From: a virus
DNA: 64,000 nucleotides
Strand: one strand, 5' to 3'
IMG/VR virus record: IMGVR_UViG_3300020057_000027
Coordinates: 100,107 to 164,106 of that record
Part shown: positions 50,551-60,500 of the stretch, one piece after another
Position numbering within the stretch: position 1 is the stretch's first letter
How the letters are laid out: every line of letters begins with the position of its first letter
The notes under the pieces: generated by a model
Database searches by the model: none
What the model saw: the letters and a program-made list of their open reading frames with translations, nothing else
Told to the model about the DNA's origin: nothing
Program-made: the position numbers and the translations under genes

Positions 50551-50558
50551 TATAAATA
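50551..50558 (+). promoter_or_regulatory. T4-type late promoter TATAAATA
   Basis: Exact late -10 element ahead of the sheath gene. It leaves a leader of about 65 nt in which GTGCT (50562-50566) can pair with AGCAC just before the AAGGAG ribosome binding site. Confidence 0.75.
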
Positions 50559-50630
50559 TCTAGTGCTAAAGCTATACAAAGGCCTGCTCAGATTTGAGGT
50601 GGAGCACTTAAAACTTTAAGGAGAAAAAAC

Positions 50631-52784
50631 ATGGGATTTCAAGTATCGCCCGGAGTAAATGTAAGTGAAATTGATCTTACTACTATTGTCCCTGCCGTAT
50701 CAACTACTGACGGTGGTTTCTGTGGTGTGTTCAAATGGGGGCCGCTCAACGAGATCGTTCTTGTTGGAAACGAAAATGACGTAGTAAGACGATTCGGTAA
50801 ACCCGATTTGGAAACTGCTACTTCGTTCTTCACTGCCGCAAACTTTTTAGCTTACGGAAATAAACTTCGTATTGTTCGTGCTGCAAGCACAGCAACACAA
50901 TCTGTTGCCTTCACTGGCGTAAGTTCTACTGGAACTGCTGTAACTGGTTCAGGCTTCTTGCTTGGTGCTTTACGTGTACGTCCTGGAGACACTATTGTTT
51001 TTGGACTTGACGAAAGAAATGTAACTGCTGTTGCAAGTGATATCGCATTAACTATTGATGCTGCATTTTCTCCAGATTTAAGTTCTGCTGCTGTTACCAT
51101 TAAAATCTTTGTTGGAGCTTTAAATGCTACTTCAGAAGAAGGTACTGGAACTGCTGCTCCTGGTATCGGAGTTCTTATTAAGAATGACGATGACTATACA
51201 CAAAACTATTCTAGCGGTTTAGCTAACGTTGGACCTTTTGCTGCTAAGTATCCTGGAGCATTAGGTAATGCTATTTTGGTTTCTATTTGTCCAAGTGGTA
51301 GCACTAATCCTGCAACTGCTAACGCATTTAAACAAAACCTTGCTGGCACTGTTTCTAGTTCTGGTGTTACTTTAACTGGTACTGGAACTGACTTCTTAAA
51401 TAAATTAACTGTTGGTTCTATCGTTAGAGATTTAGCTTCAGGTCAAGAAAGAAAGATCGCTTCTGTAGTATCTGCTACTTCAGCAGATACCGATACCGCT
51501 TTCTCTCCTGTATTACTTGGTGCTTCACTTTCTGCTAAATGGGAATTCGCTGATGCTATCGGTGTTGCTCCTGGAACTTCTGACTATGCTGCTGATCGTT
51601 CTAGTTCTGCTGATGAACTTCACGTTGTAGTTATTGACGCAAATGGAGATATCTCTGGTACTAAAGGTGCTGTTCTTGAAAGACATGCTTTCCTTTCTAA
51701 AGCTGCTGATGCTAAGAGTCCAGATGGTGCTTCTGTTTATTACGTAAATAAAATCAATGAAGTGTCAAACCTAATACGTTGGACAGATCATCTTCCTGCT
51801 GGATTAAACTGGGGAAGTAGTGCCGCTGGTATTGCTTTCACTGCTATTAATAAGCCATACACAGTTCGCTTGAAAGGTGGACGTGATGTGAATACTGGAG
51901 GCGCTGTAGAGGGCGCACGTATTCAAGGTTACGATTTGTTTGCTAATGCTGATCTAGTTGATGTATCACTTGTTCTATTAGGTGAAGCATCTTCAGCAAT
52001 CGCAATTTCTGTAATCAATAACGTTTGTGAAGTGCGTAAAGATTGTGTTGCTTTTATCTCACCAGAAAAAGCTGACGTAGTTGATAACGTAGATAACGAA
52101 GTTGAAGATTCTATTGAATTCCGCGATACTCTTCCATCAAGCTCGTATGCTTTTATGGACAGTGGTTGGAAACTTCAATACGACAAATACAATGACGTTA
52201 AGAGATGGGTTCCTTTGAATGGTGATATTGCTGGTCTATGTGTTAGAACAGATACTATTGCTGATCCTTGGTACTCTCCTGCTGGATATAACAGAGGTAA
52301 TATTAAAAATGTATTACGTCTTGCTTATAGCCCACACAAAGCGCAAAGAGATGACTTGTATCTTTCTGGAATCAATTCTGTAATTGACGAACACGCTCAA
52401 GGCACTGTATTGTTTGGAGATAAAACTCTTCTTGCTAAACCAAGTGCGTTTGATCGTATTAACGTTCGTAGATTGTTTATTGTTCTTGAAAAAGCAATTG
52501 CTCGTGCTTCTAAATTTACTTTGTTTGAATTCAACGATTCATTCACAAGATCACAATTTAGAAACCTTGTTGAGCCTTTCTTGAGAGATGTTCAAGGTAG
52601 ACGTGGAATATATGACTTCAAAGTTGTATGTGATACATCTAACAACACTCCTGAAGTAATTGACCGTAACGAGTTTATTGGAGATATTTACATCAAGCCA
52701 GCACGTTCGATCAACTTCATTCAGTTGAACTTTATTGCTGTAAGAACTGGTGTCGAATTTGCTGAAATTGTTGGTAAATTCTAA
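50631..52784 (+). CDS. gp18: Tail sheath protein gp18
   Basis: 717 residues (T4 659). The start (FQVSPGVNVSEIDLTTIVPA, then FCGVFKWGPLNEIVLVGNEN) and the C-terminal half (WYSPAGYNRGNIKNVLRLAY, LFEFNDSFTRSQFRNLVEPF) are typical of contractile sheaths. Two copies of a roughly 60-residue beta module lie at about 92-158 and 237-303 (FTGVSSTGTAVTGSGF, LAGTVSSSGVTLTGTGTDF) and probably form outward-facing domains. Strong AAGGAG precedes ATG 50631. Confidence 0.94.
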   Translation: MGFQVSPGVNVSEIDLTTIVPAVSTTDGGFCGVFKWGPLNEIVLVGNENDVVRRFGKPDLETATSFFTAANFLAYGNKLRIVRAASTATQSVAFTGVSSTGTAVTGSGFLLGALRVRPGDTIVFGLDERNVTAVASDIALTIDAAFSPDLSSAAVTIKIFVGALNATSEEGTGTAAPGIGVLIKNDDDYTQNYSSGLANVGPFAAKYPGALGNAILVSICPSGSTNPATANAFKQNLAGTVSSSGVTLTGTGTDFLNKLTVGSIVRDLASGQERKIASVVSATSADTDTAFSPVLLGASLSAKWEFADAIGVAPGTSDYAADRSSSADELHVVVIDANGDISGTKGAVLERHAFLSKAADAKSPDGASVYYVNKINEVSNLIRWTDHLPAGLNWGSSAAGIAFTAINKPYTVRLKGGRDVNTGGAVEGARIQGYDLFANADLVDVSLVLLGEASSAIAISVINNVCEVRKDCVAFISPEKADVVDNVDNEVEDSIEFRDTLPSSSYAFMDSGWKLQYDKYNDVKRWVPLNGDIAGLCVRTDTIADPWYSPAGYNRGNIKNVLRLAYSPHKAQRDDLYLSGINSVIDEHAQGTVLFGDKTLLAKPSAFDRINVRRLFIVLEKAIARASKFTLFEFNDSFTRSQFRNLVEPFLRDVQGRRGIYDFKVVCDTSNNTPEVIDRNEFIGDIYIKPARSINFIQLNFIAVRTGVEFAEIVGKF

Positions 52785-52790
52785 TAAATA
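52783..52790 (+). promoter_or_regulatory. Variant late promoter AATAAATA
   Basis: Overlaps the sheath stop codon and precedes the tube gene by 22 bp. Confidence 0.45.
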
Positions 52791-52811
52791 TTAACTTAGG
52801 GAGAAACCAAA

Positions 52812-53405
52812 ATGGCTTTTAAAATTCAAGATATCAAGACAGCATTAGAGTTTGGTGGAGCACGTCCGTCACTCTTTAGAGTAGAGCTAGACCTTCCGCT
52901 TGCTATAAGCGGAGGTCAAATTCTTCCACAAGGCGGTTCACAAGCGGCAGATAAAACTACATTCAAAAACAAATTAAGTTTTCTATGTAATGCTGCTTCT
53001 TTACCCTCTTCAACTATTGCTCCAATCGAAGTATCATACTTTGGTAGAAAAATTAAGGTTGCTGGTAATAGAACATTCCCTGAATGGACATTGACTATTA
53101 TCAACGATGAAGATTTTGCTTTAAGAAATGCTTTTGAATCATGGATGGGAGCTATCAACGGACATACAACTAACTTACGTAACTCTGGTGCTACATCAAC
53201 TCCAGATACATATAAGGTAGACGGTAAGGTATTACAATTTGGAAAAGCTGATGATCAGTCTCCAATTAGAAAGTACCAATTTCAAGGTTTGTTTCCAACT
53301 GAAGTTTCTGCTATTGAAACAAATTGGGCAACCGAAAATGAAATTGAAAGTTTCACTGTAACCCTTCAGTACGACTTATGGGTTCTTGACGCCAGCAAAG
53401 AATAA
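52812..53405 (+). CDS. gp19: Tail tube protein gp19
   Basis: 197 residues (T4 163). The pattern ARPSLFRVELDLP, LSFLCNAASLPSSTIAPIEV, YFGRKIKVAGNRTFPEWTLT and FPTEVSAIETNWATENEIES is that of T4 gp19-type tube proteins. It builds the hexameric inner tube. Placed between sheath and portal as in T4. Confidence 0.94.
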   Translation: MAFKIQDIKTALEFGGARPSLFRVELDLPLAISGGQILPQGGSQAADKTTFKNKLSFLCNAASLPSSTIAPIEVSYFGRKIKVAGNRTFPEWTLTIINDEDFALRNAFESWMGAINGHTTNLRNSGATSTPDTYKVDGKVLQFGKADDQSPIRKYQFQGLFPTEVSAIETNWATENEIESFTVTLQYDLWVLDASKE

Positions 53406-53415
53406 TTTAGGCTCA

Positions 53416-53423
53416 CCTAAATA
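53416..53423 (+). promoter_or_regulatory. Variant late promoter CCTAAATA
   Basis: NNTAAATA-type element between tube and portal genes. Confidence 0.35.
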
Positions 53424-53480
53424 TCAAGTGAAGGTCTTGGAGATAATCACAAGCCTATTATAGTATGAACAGGAGAGCAA

Positions 53481-55589
53481 ATGGATTTTAAATTATTCGG
53501 TTATACATTAAAAAAGACTGAACTAGAAAAAGCTAAAGAAGATGCTAAGTCTTTTGTACCGCCTACTAATGAAGATGGCGCAGTAACCGTTGAAGGTGTT
53601 GGTGCCTACGGAGCCTTCATTGACCTTGAAGGCTCTTCTAAAAACGAATTTGAATTAATCACACGCTATAGAGAAATGGCACTTCTACCTGAAGTAGATA
53701 GTGCTATAGACGACATTGTTAATGAAGCAATTGTTGTTAATGGACAAAGAGATGCCGTAGAAATTAATCTCAGCAATATCAAAGAAAAGAAAGAAGTTAA
53801 AGAAGCAATCTATGAAGAGTTTGATAATATTCTTACTCTATTAAATTGGAATCAAAACTCATACGACCTATTCAGAAAATGGTATATAGACGGTAGACTG
53901 TTTTTTCACGTTATACTAGACGATCAAAAAAAGAAAAATGGGATCTTAGAACTTCGATATATTGACCCAAGACAAATTCGTAAAGTTAGAGAAATAGAAA
54001 GAGATGTTTCAGAACAGGGTGTTGAGCTATTAAAAGTTGCCGATGAATATTACGTGTTCAACCAAAGAGGACTTCTTCGTGGTGGTTCTGGTAATACCAC
54101 ATACACTGGCGCATCTACTACCGTAGAAGGTATTAAAATTTCTACTGATTCAATTCTATTTGTTCATTCTGGTATTGTAGATAAATTTTCTTCTACCATT
54201 CTTTCTAATCTACATAAAGCATTAAAAGGAATGAATCAACTAAAAATGATGGAAGATGCGATGGTTATCTATCGTATTGCTCGTGCTCCAGAAAGAAGAA
54301 TTTTCTATGTTGATGTTGGTAATCTTCCTAAATCAAAAGCTGATGCATATCTTAGAGATATCATGCAAAGATATCGTAACAAGATGGTCTACAATATCGA
54401 AACTGGAGAAGTCAAAGACGATAGACGAACACTTTCTATGCTTGAAGACTTTTGGTTGCCGAGGAGAGAGGGATGCCTTTCATTGAATACGCAGATAGAT
54501 TTACTAGATGGCCGTCAAGTTCCTTTAAGTGATTTAATATTAGAATATGATCAAGGCAAACAAAACTGGACATACTCTGTTTCACCCGAAGGAGAAATAG
54601 TTCCTGGCCTGATATCTTGGGCTGGCGTTACACGCAAAAATACTGATGTGCTTAAAATAACTCTCGACAACGGCGAAGAAGTTATAGCAACACCAGATCA
54701 CAAATTTATTTTGCGAGACGGCACTAAAATAGAAGCAAGAGATCTGAAACCACAAGATTCGTTAATGCCTTTCTATACGAGAGAGAAAGATAAACAAATA
54801 TTAAGTAAAGCAGAATACTTAGAAAAATGGTCTCCTGGCTTGGCTAAAATGCAAGCGATGAATGAAGAAAAGAAACTCCATAACCATAAAGTCGTTTCAA
54901 TAGAAATACTTTCTGAAAGAATGGATGTCGGAACCTTAACAATTGATAAAGACCACAGATATCACGATTATCACAACTTTGCTCTATCGGCTGGAATCTT
55001 TGTGATGAACAGTCAGGGCACTTCTATTGATACACTTCCAGGTGGTGAAAATCTTGGTGAGATGGCAGACGTTGAATACTTTCAGAAGAAATTATATAAA
55101 GCACTTAATGTTCCAGTATCAAGATTAGATCCAGAAAATGGTTTCCAATTAGGACGTGCTGCTGAAATTACTCGTGATGAATTGAAGTTTACTAAATTCA
55201 TCTATAGACAAAGAATTAGATTCTCACACCTATTCATTGAACTATTAGAAAAGCAACTAACTATAAAGGGTATTGTAAACCGAGATGAATGGGAGAATAT
55301 AAAAGAGCAAGTAACTTTTGATTGGGCTAACGATAATCACTTTACTGAATTGAAAGACTCTGAAATTCTTAGAAACAGACTTGAGCTTATTCAATTGATA
55401 GATCCATACACACAAAAATACTTCTCAGTTAAGTGGATTAGAAAGAACGTACTAAAACAGACTGAGGATGAACAGAAAACTGTGGATAAAGACATTGTAG
55501 CTGAAAAAGACGTTTACCCTGATCCGGCTCCCGCTCCGGGAGAAGATGGGGTTAAAATGACTAATTTTGATGATGGTAACGAATTTTAA
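53481..55589 (+). CDS. gp20: Portal protein gp20 carrying an intein
   Basis: 702 residues as translated. Residues 1-331 and 511-702 match T4 gp20: ELITRYREMALLPEVDSAID, LELRYIDPRQIRKVREIERD, YRIARAPERRIFYVDVGNLP, LEDFWLPRREG, then DTLPGGENLGEMADVEYFQK and RLDPENGFQLGRAAEITRDE. The T4 motif LPRREGxxGTxIxTLPGG is broken after LPRREG by 179 residues (332-510) with intein blocks. The spliced product is 523 residues, against 524 in T4. The dodecameric portal nucleates the prohead and is the docking site of terminase. GGAG lies upstream of ATG 53481. Confidence 0.95.
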   Translation: MDFKLFGYTLKKTELEKAKEDAKSFVPPTNEDGAVTVEGVGAYGAFIDLEGSSKNEFELITRYREMALLPEVDSAIDDIVNEAIVVNGQRDAVEINLSNIKEKKEVKEAIYEEFDNILTLLNWNQNSYDLFRKWYIDGRLFFHVILDDQKKKNGILELRYIDPRQIRKVREIERDVSEQGVELLKVADEYYVFNQRGLLRGGSGNTTYTGASTTVEGIKISTDSILFVHSGIVDKFSSTILSNLHKALKGMNQLKMMEDAMVIYRIARAPERRIFYVDVGNLPKSKADAYLRDIMQRYRNKMVYNIETGEVKDDRRTLSMLEDFWLPRREGCLSLNTQIDLLDGRQVPLSDLILEYDQGKQNWTYSVSPEGEIVPGLISWAGVTRKNTDVLKITLDNGEEVIATPDHKFILRDGTKIEARDLKPQDSLMPFYTREKDKQILSKAEYLEKWSPGLAKMQAMNEEKKLHNHKVVSIEILSERMDVGTLTIDKDHRYHDYHNFALSAGIFVMNSQGTSIDTLPGGENLGEMADVEYFQKKLYKALNVPVSRLDPENGFQLGRAAEITRDELKFTKFIYRQRIRFSHLFIELLEKQLTIKGIVNRDEWENIKEQVTFDWANDNHFTELKDSEILRNRLELIQLIDPYTQKYFSVKWIRKNVLKQTEDEQKTVDKDIVAEKDVYPDPAPAPGEDGVKMTNFDDGNEF
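54474..55010 (+). mobile_element. Mini-intein in the portal gene (179 aa)
   Basis: Cys1 begins CLSLNTQIDLLDGRQVPLSD (block A). Block B is GEEVIATPDHKFILRDG with the Thr-x-x-His core. The C-terminal blocks read HRYHDYHNFALSAGIFVMN with terminal Asn and +1 Ser in the extein. Only about 45 residues separate the splicing halves, so there is no homing endonuclease. The usual penultimate His is Met here, a known tolerated variation but notable. The flanking exteins rejoin exactly at a conserved portal motif. Confidence 0.93.
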
Positions 55590-55602
55590 TAAACTTGGAA
55601 AG

Positions 55603-55610
55603 GATAAATA
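55603..55610 (+). promoter_or_regulatory. Variant late promoter GATAAATA
   Basis: Immediately upstream of the prohead core gene; the distance to its ATG is only 5 bp, so it might instead serve genes further down. Confidence 0.35.
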
Positions 55611-55615
55611 CATAT

Positions 55616-55777
55616 ATGTCAAAAAAGAAACTAAAAAACCTTATTAAGTTAGCTTCAGAAATGAACCTTTCGGCTTTCAGAAAGACGCTAAAAGAAGTTC
55701 TTTTGGCTAAGACAGCTAAGAGACTTGACGAAAAAGAAGTACAGCTTTCCAAGAAACTTTTTAAAGAGAAACGTTAG
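55616..55777 (+). CDS. Prohead core protein, gp67/gp68-like
   Basis: 53 residues from ATG 55616 (GGAAAGGA upstream; an in-frame upstream start at 55595 is not preferred). Basic helix-rich chain (IKLASEMNLSAFRKTLKEVL, AKTAKRLDEKEVQLSKKLF). Short proteins of this size and pattern stand between genes 20 and 21 in T4 (67 and 68) and fill the scaffold core; the assignment rests mainly on position. Confidence 0.7.
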   Translation: MSKKKLKNLIKLASEMNLSAFRKTLKEVLLAKTAKRLDEKEVQLSKKLFKEKR

Positions 55778-55786
55778 GCCTAAGAA

Positions 55787-56452
55787 ATGAAACTCATTAC
55801 AGAAGTAAATGAAAATTTAGCGTACAAGGTTATTACCGAAGAAAAGTCTGGCGGTAAAAACTACTTCATTGAAGGTATCTTTCTCCAAGCAGAAATGAAG
55901 AACCGCAATGGAAGAATGTACCCTAAAGAACTTCTACAAAATGAAGTTAAAAGATATATTAAAGAGTACGTAGAAAAGAATCGTGCTTTTGGTGAATTGG
56001 GACATCCAGATGGTCCGACTATCAATCTTGATCGTGTATCGCATATGATTACCGAATTAAGAGAAGATGGTGATAATTTTATTGGTAAAGCTAAAATATT
56101 AGTTGACTTGCCTAACGGTAAAATCGTTAAGGCTTTTATTGATGCTGGTGCTTCACTTGGCGTATCTTCTCGTGGTATGGGTTCGTTAAGAACCGAAGGC
56201 CACGATATACAGATAGTTCAAGATGATTTTTATCTTGTAACGGCTGGTGACATTGTTGCCGACCCTTCTGCTCCTGATGCTTTCGTAAATGGCATCATGG
56301 AAGGTAAAGAATGGGTTTGGGATAATGGGCTCATCAAAGAACGTACCATTGCCGGCTACAAGAAAGAAATATCTAAGGCTCCTGCTAAGAAGATTCGTGA
56401 AGTAAGCGTAAAAGCTTTTGAAGACTTCATGAAACGACTTAGCAGAGGATAA
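55787..56452 (+). CDS. gp21: Prohead core protease gp21
   Basis: 221 residues (T4 212). NGRMYPKELLQNEVKRYI, FGELGHPDGPTINLDRVSH (His73, His86) and GASLGVSSRGMGSL (Ser127/Ser128) form the phage prohead serine protease core, with DFYLVTAGDIVADPSAPDAF following. It matures scaffold and capsid proteins during assembly. It is followed directly by an unrelated gene rather than the scaffold gene 22. Confidence 0.93.
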   Translation: MKLITEVNENLAYKVITEEKSGGKNYFIEGIFLQAEMKNRNGRMYPKELLQNEVKRYIKEYVEKNRAFGELGHPDGPTINLDRVSHMITELREDGDNFIGKAKILVDLPNGKIVKAFIDAGASLGVSSRGMGSLRTEGHDIQIVQDDFYLVTAGDIVADPSAPDAFVNGIMEGKEWVWDNGLIKERTIAGYKKEISKAPAKKIREVSVKAFEDFMKRLSRG

Positions 56453-57028
56453 ATGTTCACGCATAAAGATTTAATAAGAACATTAAAGACTGAATTACTT
56501 ACTGACCCCGAACATTTAGGGTATAGTAGATATTTTGCTTATCCGGCGCAGATCGCTGCTTTAATGAATCAACCACAAAGACAATCAGAAATACAATCTA
56601 CTAGTATAACTAAAGCATTAGAATATCTAACTTGGCTTGAGGAATTAAAGGTAGTTAATAATGTACAGCTTGTAAAAGAACTAGTTGAGTTTTTAATATA
56701 TCATGGAGCAGGAAATGCAGTTAATAATACTGTTGCTACCGAAGAAAGTGATGGATTGTTAAGAATTCTTAAATTACTAGGCATAGATTTTTTTCTAAAT
56801 ATGTTTGGTATATCATCATATTGGGGTGATAAAGAAAAGCTTAAGATGGCTGTTTTAGATGTTTTGGAACACGCTTCAAAAATAGGACAGAAAAAGTATT
56901 CTGTTCATATAAGTAATAAAATTATTTCATGTAGAATTCTTAGATTATTTAGTGGTGTTGCTGGGGCGCCAAACGCCGTGACTGAAAAAGATATTATTGA
57001 TACAAAACATTACGCTAATATAATATAG
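56453..57028 (+). CDS. Hypothetical 191-aa protein after the protease
   Basis: It starts directly after the protease stop. The N-terminus LIRTLKTELLTDPEHLGYSR then AAQIAALMN-like text (YPAQIAALMNQPQ) resembles small proteins in other phages that read LKxELxTDPxxxGYA...AxxLN, of unknown role. The centre is helical. The C-terminus has VSGVAGAP-like loops. Not a scaffold by sequence. Confidence 0.65.
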   Translation: MFTHKDLIRTLKTELLTDPEHLGYSRYFAYPAQIAALMNQPQRQSEIQSTSITKALEYLTWLEELKVVNNVQLVKELVEFLIYHGAGNAVNNTVATEESDGLLRILKLLGIDFFLNMFGISSYWGDKEKLKMAVLDVLEHASKIGQKKYSVHISNKIISCRILRLFSGVAGAPNAVTEKDIIDTKHYANII

Positions 57029-57038
57029 GAAAACAAAA

Positions 57039-57521
57039 ATGGCTTCAACATTAAACATTACATATTCAGCTTCAGCAAGTATAACTTGTACTCTTGCTTC
57101 TTTAGCTACTGCTTCAGCAAGATCTTGCGATGCTGTAGATAACGGCACAAACAAATATATTGATGCTATACTATATCTTGCTATACCTTTGGTTACGGGC
57201 ACTCCGGCCTCAGATAAAGCTATCAACGTTTGGTTCTATGGTTCAGAAGATGGAACAAACTATACCGATAACTCTTTAGGTACTAATGCTGCTGTTACAT
57301 TAAGAGTACCAACAAATTTGCGTGGACCTTTTATCATAACAACTCCAACTGCTGGTGCTTTAACCTATAAAGCAACTATAGGTTCTGTTGCTTCTTTCTT
57401 TGGTGGCATACTTCCTAGAAAATGGGGATTTGTTATTGAGAATAGAACTAACTTAGCTTTCAATGCAACTGAAGGAAATTTAATAAAGACTTTTACTGGT
57501 ATAACATATACGACGACTTAA
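57039..57521 (+). CDS. Phage virion beta-sandwich protein
   Basis: 160 residues with AGGAA upstream. The pattern ITCTLASLATASARSCDAVD, YIDAILYLAIPLVTGTPASD and INVWFYGSEDGTNYTDNSLG matches a phage protein group reading ITxTLASLAxGxARxSxAVDN...VYxYGSxDGGxxYTD, found near fibre or decoration genes. Probably a structural protein associated with the giant repeat protein downstream. Confidence 0.65.
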   Translation: MASTLNITYSASASITCTLASLATASARSCDAVDNGTNKYIDAILYLAIPLVTGTPASDKAINVWFYGSEDGTNYTDNSLGTNAAVTLRVPTNLRGPFIITTPTAGALTYKATIGSVASFFGGILPRKWGFVIENRTNLAFNATEGNLIKTFTGITYTTT

Positions 57522-57551
57522 TAAAACCCTTTAGGAGTGTGAAGAGTCGTT

Positions 57552-60500
57552 ATGTATAATTTCCGACGTAGTAAATTAATAGCCCAACCAATGCAGCCAA
57601 TAGTGGACGGAAACCACTATTTGAGCAAAGGCCTCGTGGGTTATTGGCCGTGTTCTGTAGATACTGCTACTGGTGGTACAGGAGCATTAAAAGACTATTC
57701 AGGTTATGGTAATCACGGCACAATAAGTAATACTTCTATAACTTATTCAACTACTCCTGGCCCTCTTAATGCTGTTGGTCTTAATTTCCCAAGCATAAAA
57801 CAATTTGTATCATTTACGACTCCGGCTGGACTTCCTGCTTATCCAACTGGAGCAAACCAATTAACTATATCATTCTGGATTAAATCAAATTCAGCAACTC
57901 TTAAAGATATTGTTCAATATAATGCTGGGACTACTAGCGGAACAAATTTATTAATACAAACTTCTAGCGATAATATACAAATAGATTTCGGTTCGGCTGG
58001 ACATATTTGGGGAACGGCGGCGAGTACCATATCGCAAAACTACATGTCTCATGTGGTTATAGTTGTGCCACCTGGAGCTACCTTAACTTCAGATATAAAA
58101 ATTTACATTAATGGTATTGACGTTGCAGTATCAACTTTATCTGGAACGGCTGCTACCTTAAATCTATCTGCTGCCGATTGGCTATTTGGTGAAAGAGGAC
58201 CTTCTCAAGCTAATAAAGCAGATCAAATTTTATCTGAAGTTCGTTTATATAATAGAGCATTACAAAGTTCAGAAGTTAGAGAATTATATTCCGACCCTTG
58301 GTCTGGACTTATTAATCCTGCTAATGAAATATTATATACTTTTGCTGGTGTCCCACCGACACAAAACATACAACCAACAGGAATATCTTCTGCTGAAGCA
58401 TTTGGTTCACATAAAATAAACCAAAATATTAATACGGTGGGAAATATATCTTCTACTCAAGCTTTCGGCACTCATCAACTCAACCAAAAAATTCATAATG
58501 TTGGAGCGATAGTAAGCGCAGAAGCTTTCGGGACACACAAACTTAATCACGTAATTAAACCTATAGCCATAACATCACAAGAAGTTTTTGGTATACCAAA
58601 ATTACATTTGGTTATCTATACTACTGGCCCACCAATTCTATCGGCCGAAACATTTGGAACTCATAAGCTAAATCAAAAAATACATCTTGTTGGTAATATT
58701 GCTTCTGTTGAAGCCTTTGGTTCTCACAAACTAAACCAAAGAATTTCTCCTACATCTATTACAACACTAGAAGCTTTTGGTTCTCACAAACTAAATCTAA
58801 AAATACATAATGCTGGCAACATTGCTAGTGCTGAAGCTTTCGGAACTCCAACAATAGTTCCTGGAACCGCTTACGTTCTTCCATCTGGTATTATAAGCCA
58901 AGAGGCTTTTGGTTTACATGAACTTGATTTAGAAATAGAAGAGCCTGGAGTTCCTAGTGCGGAAGCATTTGGTTTACACCAGATCAACCAAAAAATCAAA
59001 CCATCTTCTATAGATTCATTAGAAGCTTTTGGTTCACATAAAGTAAATCTTAATATTCATGTAATTGGTATTACATCTGATGAAGCTTTTGGTACTCACA
59101 TAATAGAAGTTGGAGATGTTATTATCTCTACTTCTTCTATAAACTCACTAGAAGCATTTGGTTCTCATAAAGTAAATCTTAATATTGTTCCTTCTTCTAT
59201 TGATTCATTAGAAGGTGTTGGACTACCACACATAAAACATCATATTAAGCCAGCATCAATTGATAGTGCTGAAACTTTTGGTACACACCAATTAAATCTT
59301 TATATTGTTCCATCTTCTATTAATAGTAATGAAGCTTTTGGCAGTCATACCTTAACAACTGGCAATGTAAATATATTACCATCTTCTATTGATTCATTAG
59401 AAGTATTTGGTGTACACAATATAGTACATAAGATTAAACCATCTTCTATTGATTCAGAAGAAGCTTTTGGTTTGCATCAATTAAATCTTACTATCTTCCC
59501 GTTGGGTATTCTATCTCAAGAATATGTCAATGAAGCTCCTGGAGTTGAATATGAAATAGAACCTCCATCTATTAATAGTGCAGAAGATTTTGGTTTCCCA
59601 ACTATAACTTCTATTGTATCTATTCAAGTAACTTCTATTAATAGTGCCGAAACTTTTGGTTTACATAAAGTAAATCAAAAAATTCATGCTCAAAGTATTA
59701 CAAGTCAAGAAGCTTTTGGTTTACATAAGTTTAGTTACATAATATATCCAGATCACGTAAACAGTGCTGAAGCTTTTGGTTCACCTATTATACTTTCTGT
59801 TGTTTACGTACAACCATCTTCTATAGACTCACTAGAAGCTTTTGGTTCACATTCATTACATCTTAGAATATTCCCACAAGCAATAAACACTTCGGAAGCT
59901 TTTGGTTCACATTCATTATCGGCTGTTATATACCCATCTTCTATTAACAGTGAAGAAGCATTTGGCACACATCAATTAAATCTTTATGTTGTTCCTTCTT
60001 CTATTGATTCTACTGAAACATTTGGTTCACATACTGTAACACCTGGAACGGCTTACGTTCTTCCATCTGGTATTGTTAGCCAAGAAGCTTTTGGTTTACA
60101 TGAACTTGATTTAGAAATAGAAGAGCCTGGAGTTCCTAGTGCTGAAGCATTTGGCACACATCAAATTAATCAAAAGATTAAACCTAGTTCAGTAGACAGT
60201 GATGAAGCTTTCGGAACTACAATGTTGGTTCACGAGATTGAGCCAAGCTCAATTGATAGTGAAGAAGCATTTGGCACTCCAACAATAGTAAGTGGAAATA
60301 TTAATATCTATCCATCTTCTATATCTTCATTAGAATCTTTTGGTACACATAAAGTAAATCAAAAGATTCATGCTGAAAGTATTACAAGCCAAGAAACTTT
60401 TGGTAATCTAAAAATTAATTTTGTTATCTTTGCTCAAGATATCAATACTCAAGAAACTGTAAATGAACCTACATTACATTTAAAGATTTTCATTAATGAG

